From NCBI RefSeq assembly GCF_905147045.1, contig NC_065896.1, forward strand, positions 7,837,001-7,901,000: 64,000 nt of DNA, written 5' to 3'. A program made the position numbers and the translations under genes. The notes beneath the pieces were generated by a model, which worked only from the letters and a program-made list of their open reading frames with translations, ran no database searches and had not been told where the DNA came from. This document shows positions 49,401-57,759 of this stretch, in pieces (position 1 is the first letter of the stretch; every line of letters begins with the position of its first letter). The DNA is from Nymphalis io (taxonomy: Eukaryota; Arthropoda; Insecta; Lepidoptera; Nymphalidae).

Positions 49401-52400
49401 ATATTGTTTTTTCATTTCTTTTATCGTAGACATTGACTTAATGAAATATTTCAAGGTCTATTAAAACTCGTTTAATCGATTTACTTAAAAAAAATAAAAG
49501 AGGTATATTGTTGGTAACAAAAGTTCGAACTTCAGCGCTTTTTAGCAACATAACAGTTATCATTTCGGAAAGAATCATTTTAACGAATAATCATAAAAGT
49601 TATGAATGAAATAAGATTAATAAAATGGTAACGCTTTATATTAATAATAATTATATTGAATAGTATATCGTTTAATTCTATAACTTTATAAGTTCAATAT
49701 GAAGTGGTAAATTACTAGAAATAAAGATAATGAACAATTACTTTAACGATTTAATATAAAGTTTTTTGCTATGACAAAAACCTTTCATTTTTCTTTGTAG
49801 TTATGCAGTGTAATAAGATAGTCATAGAAATACCATTAACAAGAGATTCAATATGAGTAACTTATGAAATACAAAATAACTGTATTATTATTAACTGTTA
49901 TCTTTTTAGATATTAAAACAATTGAATTATTTGCTAGAAGCAACGTGTCACACTTTTTTAAATTTAGAACAATAACAAAAAATCGGTTTTTTTGACATAT
50001 TTCAAACTTTCAAGTAGTTTTTATTGTACATGTAATTAATGTTGTTTATAATTTTAATTATTTTAACCCTATAGCAATAATAATATAAGGTGTTCATTTA
50101 CATGTGTCACTAACGAAAGTGAATCTGTCTGTGGAAGAAATCGAAAACATATTATGTAAACGGAAAGCAAAGAGGTCCCCGTGTTGCGTAAAGTTGTGTT
50201 ACCGGTCAGGACAGATGTAATGTGCATATGACTAAAATATGTACATGTTTTTTTTTAATTTCATAATTCGTGCTTGAGGATTTATTTAAGTTGCACTTAT
50301 ATTTACAATGAGTATCTATTTTAATTTCTTTTTTTGCTTTTTGTATACAGTTTCACTGTTTTTTTTATATTCAAACAGAAAAGTTGCGTTCACATTTATT
50401 TTGCTTATAATTTTATCTTATCGTTAGTCGACATGGATAAAATGAAAACCTTGCTGAATTATTAATGTCTTTTAGGATATTGTGATGATATTCGTCATCA
50501 ATCATTAGTGAATTATAAACCTTGATATTTGCTCTCAGAAATGTGTGTCGTACATTTAAAGGTCCCATTCAAGTATCAAAGAATACTAAATATGTCTATT
50601 ATAGTCTCAACACAAACGATAATCAATTATTAAAAAAAAGAGCGTGTGGAAGTACACGTGACGGAAGCGATATCTATTTTCCCATCTTTTTGCGAAAGAA
50701 ATATTTAATATAAAAACGTTACTCATAGATACGTTGTTTCATATTTTTTCGTTACAGTTTTATACGAATTACTTGAATATGTTTATTTATTTAATTTGGT
50801 ATACAAACTTGTTTTTTGTGATTGTTTTAAATTTAAACCATAAAATTAAAATATAAAATAAAATTATTTTGTGTCGAGTTATTTATTAAAAACTAGCTAC
50901 CCGGCCCGGCTATGTACGGATACAATATGAGCATATACAAAACGTTTAGATCGTAATACGTGGTGGCTTTGTGCAAACTCTTCTGTGTAGGTACCATCTA
51001 TTCATCAGATATTCTGCCGCAAAACAGTAGAACTTGGTATTTTTGTGTTCTGGTTTGAAGAGTGAGTTAGCCAGTGTAAAGGGATAGACACAAGGGTATG
51101 TCCCTGTCCCATCTTACTTCCAAGGTCGGTGGCGCATTGGCGATGTAAGCGATGGTTAACATTTCTTACAATGCCAATGTTTATGGGCGTTGGTGACCAC
51201 TTACCACCAGGTCGGGAGCATATGGGCCATATGCTTGTCCGCTTACCTATTCTATAAAAGAAATTAAAGTTATATTTTAGCCAATTTACATAAAACCTTC
51301 CTTATGAACCAATACATCTATAGTGAAAGCCGTATTTAAAACTAGTACTAGTAGTTTTTGAGTTTATTATGTTCAGAAAGACAAATAAACAAACGAAACG
51401 AAATTAAATTCCTCATACACTGGGAAGCCTTACTTATATTATATTCAAAATATAATGCAAAATATCGAATTACATGACTATGTGTAAATAAAATGTAATT
51501 TACATTTTTGCATATAAGGCATGTAAATAAATTTCCATGTTTGGAATATTGCTTTTATATTTTGTATCTGTTGAAATACATATATTGTAAAAGCAAAATA
51601 CTCCTTATTTAGTAGTATTTTATATTGTTATAATTACGCCTTATTATGTATTATTGTATCAATTGCTATGTTATTTCCGTATATGCTATAGCTGAAAAAA
51701 CACTATTTAATATATTTATTTTTTATAGAATAAAGAATTACAATTGATTTTAACTTTCGCTTGTATTAACATTGATGTTGTTAAAATAAATTAAATTCCG
51801 AAATATAAACAAAATAAATATTAATATATATTTAAAACATTTATGGCTAGGACTAAAGTAAATAACAGCTCGTAAAGACCAAGCAAGTCCTGTTACGTCT
51901 CTTATTGTTAACTTACATCAATTTAATACTAGAGATAAAAATAAAAGAATCAGTCAAAGCTTCAGACAATAAAGTTAATAAATCGTTTTTAGGACTAGGC
52001 GTAGGTACACGCCTCTTTAAAGAAATTTCGCAGGCTATACTGGAGTAGGCTTTAATTAGTCATTAAAAATAATCTTATCAGCCCATTACTCTGTTTCTGA
52101 ATATATATCTGACGAAAATGTACGGAATAAATGATTGCGGGATCTCGCGTAAGTGTATTTAATTTATATAGATTTGTTTTATTTTAATAGTTTCTACTAA
52201 GTTTATTTCCGATTCTTCTCGGTTGGCCACATTCTAAGCCGGAGGTAGCGTTTGATGATTCATAAGTAAAAGTATATTTGTATTGAAAAGAACAGAGTAT
52301 GCACCTCATTTAAACACGTTTTAAAAAAGTATATCCAGGATAAGATTTGAAATTCTGAGACTGCATGTAGATTGTCTCCCGATATCTCTCTTAATCCAAG

Positions 52401-55400
52401 ATGAAATGTTATATTTACATACTAGATATATATATATATATATTCGCATATAGTCATCTGACTTTAACTTATTCAATTAGGCAATGGTTCTGTTTTATCT
52501 TTTGTTCGATTTAGTTAAGTTTAAGGTAATTTTTGAATTAAAACTTAAGAATACCTTTATCTTTCAGACAATATGGGTCTATCTGGTCATGGAAAGTAAA
52601 AATAAAGTCACGCAAAATCCATTCAAATGACCACCGTTTACGCAATAAGCGATTTGACGCATCGAAGATGGCGCCGGTACGTGCTTCAAGTTCTAATGGC
52701 GACCTGTATTTCAATTTAGTGTTATTGCATCAGATTTGTTTGGGCGCTGATTACATACATTTTCAATTAATGATTATAGCTATGATTATATATCTAATTA
52801 TTTAAACGCTTTATACTAGTGTTTACTAAGCCCTGAAAATTGTTTGATTCATAATATTTATATTTTTAATGTTATTTTTATATCGGTCATTTACATTGAT
52901 AGTCCAAATACGTCAATCCTACTTATTCAACCTCCTTTTCAAATTACATATTTTAATTGTTAGTAATTTCCATTAATAATATTGTAAGTATATGCTTAAT
53001 GTGTGTAGGATATTTTTAGTAATGAAAAATTAACTATTGAGAAGATCAAATTAATATCAAAATTAATTACAATTATCTTATAATTGCAGGCAGTTGCATT
53101 AAAATTAACGACAATTTAATTTAATTAGAGACATTTGACTACACGTTACAGTTTTGTATGAACATAAATAAAATTTTTATTAATTATACTGTTCACATTT
53201 TCAATATTTGTGTTGTTACTAAATATGAATATTAGTTGATTATATTAATTGAAACAAGTGACCGATACATTTATATTTCTGATTTTGTTCTGAACAGAGA
53301 TAGGACTTCATTTAAGTCTTATTATTTTTAAGTATTACTTTTTTAGTGTGCTTTGTTGTACTAAATATATAAATTATACGCATCATGAAATATATATTAT
53401 CAGATTTTCATGTATAATGTATTCCTATACTATACTTGTTTATGCAAGAAGCTATGAGGAAGTTTATCAACTGCACATCTAATTATACATCTGCATAATG
53501 TAATCACAAATTCTTGTAATACTAATGCAATAAACAACGATACAAATTAATTATTACTTAGTAATTTTATTGTTTTTTATATAATCTTATTGTGTTTTAA
53601 GTTTATTTCAAATGAACGCACTGAGAAGTTATCGGTAATGGATAATATTTATTATACATTATTAAAGTTCCTTCTAATATACTTAGACTTTTAAAGAATC
53701 TACTAAAATACTCGTTGATTTTCATCAAAAAGCAATAAATAATTAATCTTGTAAACATATAAAAGGGACAATGAGACGGACTACTATACAGGTATGTGTA
53801 GGACAAAAGGGCGAAAATTAAATTAGATAAAAAAATGGTTTTTAGTCGGCTTTAGTTTGTATTCAAGTTTTTATATTTTTGTTTGATGGTGTTAAAAGAT
53901 ATTAAAAACAAATAATAATGAGAGAGATAAGATGATGAGATCACGGGTTCAAATCCAGTCACAGTGGTTTATACCACTGATTTATCGAGTATATAATTTG
54001 TGCTTATTGTTAATCTCGTGTTCAACGGTCAAGGATAACGTCGTGAGGAAACCTTCACGTGTCAGGTGAAGTTCTGACTGACGTATAACCACCAATAATA
54101 GTGTAACGTGATAGAATAAGTTTAAAATTTTCTGTTTAAGAGAATATAAGCTCTTTAACCTTGTGTGGGATTAAACAAATGAAATAATCCTGACTTCGTG
54201 TAAAAAAATAGATTTGTACAAATACATAATTCTATAAAACAGGTAATAAATAAATAACAGGTATAAAACAGGTTAAATAAATGGTCTGAATTGTCACTAA
54301 AAACTTTAAATGATTGTATAGGTATTGAAAATAATCTATCTTGTAAAGAAGAATATGTAACTGACTAACAGACACATCAAAGCAAAGCTCAAATCACTGG
54401 GGCTTGTACCATGAGAATACGGGTATCCTCCTTCCTTTTACAATCACATGCTCGATCGTCAATTAGATTAACATAAATGAAAAAATTTTGAAAATTTAAC
54501 CTCTAAAATGATAAAGGGTATGAAAGTTTGTATGAAAAAACTTGTTTTTTGACGAAAGAGCAATTCTAGAGCAAGCGCTAGTTACTCCTATGGGAAATCC
54601 ATAATAAAAGAGTTCTTAACTTATGTAATTTCTTTTCTCATACATGTTAAAAAGCAATAAATACAAAAACGATGCATTGAATGTAGCAACGGTTTTATCC
54701 ATATCTAAGTTTCCGAGTATGGGGATTGTTTTCCTTGTAAGATTATTTTCATCTTTAGAAGATAATAGCTGATTATAAACTCGTTATTCGGAAAGTCCGC
54801 AATACAGCAATACGTAATGTATGTATCATAATAAAAGTTGAAGATTATATTCCGAATATAGTGAATGACGCATTTGAGGCATTTTCTTATATGTTATAAT
54901 AAGAAACTGTCTCAAATGCGTCAAGAAATATAAATCATTACTTACATCGTCAATGCACCACCAACCTTGAGAACGAAGATGGTATGTCCCTTGTGTCTGT
55001 AGTTACATTGGTTCACCTTTCAAGCCTATTTTTGTTTGGAGATTGAATATTTGATGAGAGGGTGGGACATACTCAGATGGATTTGCTTAAAGTCCTACCA
55101 AGTACTCGTGTTAGGATTTGAACCGGCAATGTTTAAGATGTACGTGTTCTATTCCAATAGACATGCAAAATAGAGATTATACAGTATAGATTCTGGTATA
55201 GCCATTAGGTTACATACATTACATATGTAAAACATTTATATCACAATGCTACTGAAAATTTAATACAAACACAATATTTCTAACGCATCTAATACAGATG
55301 TGGATAAAACCACTTTGCAATTAAATATATTAATTATTTAAATTTATTTTTGATATCAACACGGAGTTATTTAAGCCCATCGTTTCAAGTTATAGAGATT

Positions 55401-57752
55401 AAGCGTTGTTCAAGTGCTTTATCGAAGCTTTATCTATTATTAAATTACGAAATTATAATTTGTATTTGTTCATTTCATGATTGATTGATTACACGATAAA
55501 TAATAATTAGACTATTGATTAATTTTGACAAGACAGCGAATCGCGTTTAAAGTGATATGAAATTTGAAACGTTGCATTCAATAATCTTGGATTATCTTAA
55601 TAAAGATTACGAACCCCACTCGTCGAAGTCGTAAACTATATTAATAACTTAATAAACTTACAACTTAAATAGGATGGATATTATACCATTTAAATTTATA
55701 AATATTACGTATATAAGGGGTAATTTTAAATCTCGACCTCGTCCCAAATACCAAACATCATTTACCATTAGTTCTCAACAACAACAATTTAGCTATCGTT
55801 ATTAGTATTAAGTGCAAAGAGCATATAAGGGCATATTTAATATGTTAAAATGAAAATAAAATCATGTTCATTTAAAAACCGAATTTACAATTTTAACTAA
55901 TTAATAACAACACTTAATCTATAATAACCTTAAGCAATGATAACAGTTTATTATTTTGATTTTATCAAATGTAATTCTATATTTAAATAAAGCGTTAATT
56001 GCATATATATGCAGAATACTTTTAACATTATCCGGTTAAGTTACCGGAAAAGTCATGGCTTACCTTAGTCATACTTCTAGTTTATTGAATTATTAGTAGG
56101 TGATTAATTAAATCGTTACGCTTACTAATTAACATGTGATGATTGCCCTACAAAAATGTATATACGCACATTGTTGTAGGGCAATCATCACATGCTCGAT
56201 CGTCAAATAGCAATACTTAGTATTGTTGTATTCCGATTGGAGTTAGTGAGCCAGTGTAACTACAGGTATAAGAATATTTTGATTTTTACTTTATAATTTT
56301 CAAATATTTTTATTACTTAAAGCGTAAGAAAATAAATTTAGTGATTATGAGAAAATGTACGAGAATAACATGATTGTTTAAGTTAATAAAATCGAGAGGC
56401 TCAGAAAAGAAAAATGATATCTAAAAAGATTATCAACGAAAGAAATTTAGAATTTTTTTAGTCTTTGCAATTGTTTACGATTTTCAATATAATTTTATAG
56501 GTATTTAGGAAGCGATCATTACAATCATATGGTGTGCTATCGTGAATATCAAAGAATTGCTCAAATATTTAAAAATGATAACGAAATATTTAGTAAATAG
56601 CTATTTTTTTGTTAAAGTTCATATTAAATCTTAAAGTGACTTAATTGAATTCGAATTCTTAATTTCCAAATTTGAATGGTCTGAACGAGAGGCGATTGTC
56701 ACTAAAAACTTTAAATGTCCGGTTGATGATGTAACTGTGGCTTAAAAGTGTCTATTATGTTGAATTACAATTATGTAGTAATTACTTTATATAATCTCAA
56801 AATAGAACTTGTATTTTTAAATCATTTTTCAATATAACATAAACTAATAAATATTGAGTGTGATAAATTAATTGAAAATATAACTTTGTGTAAAAATAAA
56901 AAGATACATGGAAAATATTATGTCCTAATTTGTTTGGATATTATTAAACTATCACCGATGGGGATGTCTGGAAGAGATGACTATTTTAATGATAATGATA
57001 AGTCTTCCATTTGCATGCTTTGTTTCAAAATTAATTTTTTTTCTTTATTTGTGTGTAATAAAATTTTATATTATTATTATTATTGAAACTAATTATATAA
57101 TTAATAATACTTTGTATTGGAGATTTAAATTAAATAGTTTGAATATTGTATATTATTTTTGTTTTAATTTATATTTATGTTTGTTCAAGAAAAAATTGAT
57201 GCAGAATAGTATAATAATAATAAAAATGATATTAATAGAAACATGAAGTAAATAAAATTGTACGAACTTATTGATAAGACGTAACGAAAACCTGTATTTT
57301 AGGCAATACCTCTGATTTAAGTTGCAATATTATGTAAGTTAGAAACTAGGTCAAAATAGTCTGTGTAGTGTAATGCAAATGAATAAGGATCTCAAGTCAT
57401 CATATATTTCAACTCTTCAACTTTTATCTACTATGTCTAAAATAAAAGAATATTTGTCTAGAAGGTTACCATCGAGGTCGATTACTTTCCGCGACTACTT
57501 AAACTCAATTGTTAAAATATTTTTAAAACGTTCCTTTTGATATTTCGTAATGTGTTTAAAATAATTTAAACGCTATTCAGACAAAGCTTGACATGAGTTG
57601 AACTTGCATCTGGCATTGTCCTACATTTATAAATGAGGGGATATATTAAGTAGACAAAGGTTATTAAACGTAGATATAATATTAAATAGTTAATATTAAA
57701 ATTACTTTATAAATATATTTTTTAGAAAAACTTACGTTTTATAGGATCCCAT
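18854..57752 (-). CDS. Double haem peroxidase (DBLOX type), secreted
   Basis: Twenty-four exons join with unbroken phase to 1341 residues: 57752-57736, 32722-32558, 31966-31806, 29906-29740, 27326-27257, 26992-26863, 25890-25698, 25586-25449, 25370-25141, 24541-24416, 24308-24156, 24060-23885, 23781-23646, 23125-22854, 22750-22577, 22503-22327, 22111-21908, 21776-21534, 21215-21031, 20926-20658, 20298-20149, 19837-19691, 19565-19409, 19039-18854. Signal peptide about 1-23; degenerate peroxidase domain about 75-575; basic linker 622-626; intact peroxidase domain about 640-1230; Cys-rich tail. The family is animal (myeloperoxidase-like) haem peroxidase, which uses H2O2 to oxidise substrates. 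Two tandem domains match insect double peroxidases such as Drosophila CG10211 and mosquito DBLOX, of similar length. Active domain residues: D759, H760, R900, E903, H1004, N1088. Likely extracellular; substrate unknown. Confidence 0.9.
19100..19170 (-). mobile_element. Family C SINE fragment, reverse
   Basis: A short match to the tail half of family C: CAATCTCAAAGAATAGTTAA and CACAGGAGATACGATAATGC. It lies in the last intron of the double peroxidase and is strongly diverged. Confidence 0.6.
19961..20021. repeat. Perfect 29-bp hairpin with 3-nt loop
   Basis: The arm at 19961-19989 (TTTTGAACCCAGTCTATCAA...) is exactly inverted at 19993-20021; the loop is CAT. It lies in the peroxidase intron between exons 21 and 22. 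A further CCAG/CTGG pair continues beyond a 3-nt bulge. Confidence 0.93.
23174..23530 (+). mobile_element. Family C tRNA-headed SINE, full-length forward copy
   Basis: Head GCCTCGTTGGTCTATTGGCT with an A-box-like segment and a B box (GGGTTCAATTCCCAG) at about 23223-23237, then a body ending GCCGAAATCGGTCTGGAGGA and an ATT-rich tail. In the peroxidase intron between exons 13 and 14, antisense to the gene. The tRNA-like head cannot close a normal acceptor stem with 3' partner, so it is not a functional tRNA gene. Confidence 0.9.
24762..25065 (-). mobile_element. Family B tRNA-headed SINE, full-length reverse copy
   Basis: Tail AACAGCCTGTGAATATCCCA at left; reversed B box GGGTTTGAACCCACGATC and A box TTACCACTGGGCCATCTCGG at right. 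Nearly identical to 33203-33500 and 60533-60832 in inverse orientation. It lies in the peroxidase intron between exons 9 and 10, in sense with the host gene. Confidence 0.9.
29099..29144. repeat. Perfect 21-bp hairpin with 4-nt loop
   Basis: CTTTTATCCTTTGGTTTTTA plus T at 29099-29119 is exactly inverted at 29124-29144; the loop is ATCC. In the large peroxidase intron between exons 4 and 5. Confidence 0.93.
29655..29728 (+). mobile_element. Family C SINE tail fragment
   Basis: CCTACGCAGTTGGTTAATCT, CTTGAGATTGCC and GAAATCGGTCTGGAAAACTA followed by an ATT-rich tail. It is 5' truncated and ends about 10 bp from the exon 4 donor of the peroxidase. Confidence 0.8.
29939..30235 (-). mobile_element. 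Family A retroposon, reverse, near full length
   Basis: Reversed poly-A (TTTTTTTATAGAATAGGAAG) at left and AGCTTGCACAAAGCCCTACC at right. Recent copy in the peroxidase intron between exons 3 and 4, in sense with the gene. A separate 80-bp repeat (E) abuts its 5' end. Confidence 0.9.
30236..30322 (-). repeat. Repeat E, copy 1
   Basis: GGGGGTCCTGGTCTCCTCGG, GTAAGTCGTATATACGTGTC and GAGATGATTTCACTTTGACC. It is the reverse complement of 33110-33190 with few changes, and contains a weak internal palindrome (GTCGTATATACG ... CGTAAATACGAC). Confidence 0.85.
30323..31805. other. Peroxidase intron 3, repeat-poor remainder
   Basis: Very AT-rich DNA without recognisable repeat or frame. Confidence 0.6.
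33110..33190 (+). repeat. Repeat E, copy 2
   Basis: Inverse of 30236-30322, about 2.9 kb away, ending GACCAGGACCCCC then AATAATAATG. It directly precedes a family B SINE. The AAT tail suggests the 3' end of an unidentified retroelement. Confidence 0.85.
33203..33500 (+). mobile_element. Family B tRNA-headed SINE, full-length forward copy
   Basis: Head AGCCGAGATGGCCTAGTGGT (A box), B box GGGTTCAAACCCGGGC, body with CATCGTGAGGAAACCTGCAT, and end AGCAGTGGGACATTAACAGG followed by a short tail. Located at the start of peroxidase intron 1. Resembles SINEs widespread in butterflies (Metulj-like, from memory). Confidence 0.9.
35501..36025 (+). mobile_element. Family B SINE interrupted by a family A retroposon
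   Basis: Family B left part at 35501-35607 (AGCCGAGATAGGCC ... GAAGGAAAACATCGTGA) resumes at 35878 (ATCGTGAGGAAACCTGCATG) and runs to about 36025. The 7-bp ATCGTGA is present on both sides of the intervening family A copy. Confidence 0.92.
35608..35877 (+). mobile_element. Family A retroposon nested in family B
   Basis: 5'-truncated family A copy starting near TCTGGGTAGGTACCACCCAC and ending CTTTCCTATTCTATATCTAT. It is flanked by the duplicated target ATCGTGA (35601-35607 and 35878-35884). Its tail is a degenerated TAT repeat, not poly-A. Confidence 0.92.
37565..37915 (-). mobile_element. Family A reverse copy inside an older family A fragment
   Basis: A forward, decayed family A piece (AGTGAGCTAGTGTACAGACA, ATAGCATCTTAGATC) ends at about 37670 and is followed by a younger reverse copy (TTTTATAGAATAGGAAGGCG to GCGGTAGAATATCAG, about 37671-37913). 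TAGATC appears on both sides, consistent with a 6-bp target duplication. The younger copy is 5' truncated. Confidence 0.75.
38640..38765 (-). mobile_element. Family B SINE, very degenerate
   Basis: Only weak blocks remain: TTATTACAGCACGCTGTTCT, GGTGAAAAGTGTCAGAATTT and ATCAATTGCCTGGATTTGAA. Assignment is tentative. Confidence 0.4.
40756..40973 (+). mobile_element. 188-bp poly-A retroposon with 15-bp target duplications
   Basis: The body 40771-40958 is much more GC-rich than its flanks, starts GCCACGGTAGTATGCGAAAG and ends CGATAAAAAAAA. It is bordered by identical 15-mers GGTTATTTTTCATTT at 40756-40770 and 40959-40973. These are hallmarks of target-primed reverse transcription. The internal sequence is not similar to families A-C. 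It may be a 5'-truncated LINE end. Confidence 0.93.
41145..41310 (+). mobile_element. Family B SINE, degenerate forward copy
   Basis: CCCCAGTGGTCAGAACC (A box), TTGGTTCAAACAGAGG (damaged B box), CACCACTGAATTTCATGT and GTGGAGGAAAAAATCG. The right half is lost. Confidence 0.7.
42399..42489 (+). repeat. Exact 91-bp direct repeat, copy 1
   Basis: Starts TCGATATCCTTGTTTGGTGA and ends ACGCATTTATAT. Identical over all 91 bases to 43029-43119, exactly 630 bp downstream in the same orientation. Confidence 0.97.
42640..42740 (-). mobile_element. Family A fragment, reverse
   Basis: GAGCCTGTAATTACACTGGC, TCCGGAACATAGCAATACAA and TTTGGTGGTAGAATAATTAA match the middle of family A in reverse. Located between the two copies of the 91-bp direct repeat. 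Confidence 0.65.
43029..43119 (+). repeat. Exact 91-bp direct repeat, copy 2
   Basis: Second copy of the 42399-42489 sequence with no mismatch. Flanking sequence diverges at once on both sides. Confidence 0.97.
45313..45605 (+). mobile_element. Family A retroposon, full-length reference copy
   Basis: ACTGGTGGTAGGGCTTTGTG through GCTCGTCCACCTTCCTATTC to an A tail. Least damaged copy together with 46421-46710 and 16101-16396. The antisense frame of about 55 codons found in each copy is a repeat artefact. Confidence 0.93.
45870..46080 (-). mobile_element. tRNA-headed SINE distantly related to family B, reverse
   Basis: On the minus strand: AGCCGAAATGCTTCAGTAGT, then GCACGTGAATTGAG and a B box GGGTTCAAACTCAT, paralleling the family B head AGCCGAGATGGCC...GTGAATC...GGGTTCAAACC. 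The body differs from family B, so it may be a separate subfamily from the same tRNA ancestor. Confidence 0.65.
46339..46416. repeat. (TA)n microsatellite
   Basis: About 75 bp of nearly pure TA dinucleotides, directly adjoining the 5' end of a family A copy. Confidence 0.97.
46418..46712 (+). mobile_element. Family A retroposon, near full length
   Basis: ACTGGTGGTAAGGCTTTGTG to CCTATTCTATAAAAAAAAAA. Inserted at the edge of the TA microsatellite. Confidence 0.92.
46795..47020 (-). mobile_element. Family A, old reverse copy
   Basis: Diverged reverse matches: TTACAGTAAGGCAGATGAGC, CTCACTCACTTTTCAAACCT and GTGTTGCTGTTTAGCGGTAA. Confidence 0.65.
47251..47425 (+). mobile_element. LINE 3'-end fragment, RTE-like
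   Basis: CTAGCTTCCGCAAACGGCTT, GTCCGCGTGCGAG, CAAAATTTCATGATAATTGG and AAGCGTAACAAATAAACTTA have the look of the untranslated 3' ends of RTE-type elements common in Lepidoptera. No coding part remains. Family assignment is from memory of such ends. Confidence 0.5.
49145..49395 (+). mobile_element. Family A, old forward copy
   Basis: GTGCATGCCTGGGTAGGTAC, GAGTAAGTGAGCCAGTGTAA, AGTTCTTAAGGTCGATGCCG and GCGACCACTTACCATCAAAT in order. Strongly diverged. Confidence 0.75.
50890..51400 (+). mobile_element. LINE/SINE tail split by a family A insertion
   Basis: Left part 50890-50957 (AACTAGCTACCCGGCCCGGC ... CATATACAAAACG) and right part 51263-51400 (CATAAAACCTTCCTTATGAA, GTAGTTTTTGAGTTTATTAT, AGAAAGACAAATAAAC) read as one element once the intervening family A copy (50958-51262, TGGTGGCTTTGTGCAAACTC to CTTACCTATTCTATAAAAGA) is removed. 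No clear target duplication was made out. Confidence 0.65.
53925..54175 (+). mobile_element. Family B SINE, degenerate forward copy
   Basis: TCACGGGTTCAAATCCAG (B box), AACGTCGTGAGGAAACCTTC and TCTCGTGTTCAACGGTCAAG in the expected order; the rest is decayed. Confidence 0.75.
54867..54922. repeat. Imperfect 24-bp hairpin
   Basis: GACGCATTTGAGGCATTTTC plus TTAT (54867-54890) pairs with 54899-54922 with a three-mismatch internal patch and an 8-nt loop. In peroxidase intron 1. Confidence 0.85.
54945..55110 (-). mobile_element. Family A, old reverse copy, followed by a tRNA-like remnant
   Basis: AATGCACCACCAACCTTGAG, TGTCCCTTGTGTCTGTAGTT, ACATACTCAGATGG and TTGCTTAAAGTCCTACC. Just after it, AGGATTTGAACCGGCAATG resembles a reversed B box of a SINE head. 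Confidence 0.65.
56133..56194. repeat. Perfect 21-bp hairpin
   Basis: CATGTGATGATTGCCCTACA plus A (56133-56153) is exactly inverted at 56174-56194, with a 20-nt loop. The right side continues into CTCGATCGTCAA, which also occurs near 54450, and then into a family A fragment. Confidence 0.93.
57736..57752 (-). CDS. Candidate first coding exon of the double peroxidase
   Basis: Seventeen coding bases (Met-Gly-Ser-Tyr-Lys plus two bases) end at a consensus donor, AAAAC|GTAAGT. Exon 2 needs exactly two bases from upstream and has no in-frame Met. Joining them gives MGSYKTIWRCLLLLAIVSIK, with cleavage expected after TQA: a textbook signal peptide. An in-frame TAA lies three codons before the ATG and the context (GACGACATGG) is favourable. 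The implied intron spans 57735-32723 (25,013 bp). No transcript supports it, so another exon is possible. Confidence 0.62.
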
Positions 57753-57759
57753 GTCGTCT

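Larger units (their letters stand above)
32723..57735 (-). other. Giant first intron of the double peroxidase
   Basis: About 25 kb between candidate exon 1 and exon 2. It carries retroposons of families A and B, a 188-bp retroposon with TSDs, a 91-bp direct repeat, a (TA)n run, LINE tails and hairpins, each listed separately. Stretches where I see neither gene nor recognisable repeat: 33,501-35,500; 36,030-37,560; 38,000-38,640; 38,770-40,755; 41,310-42,398; 43,120-45,310; 47,430-49,140; 51,400-53,920; 54,180-54,860; 56,270-57,735. No multi-exon or conserved coding frame was found on either strand. The interval depends on exon 1 being correct. Confidence 0.55.

Noticed and set aside
48075..57246. 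Several 60-94 codon frames in 47-57 kb as small genes
   Set aside because: All are AT-rich (Asn/Ile/Lys/Tyr biased), without domains, signal sequences or splice support, and are expected by chance in DNA of this composition.
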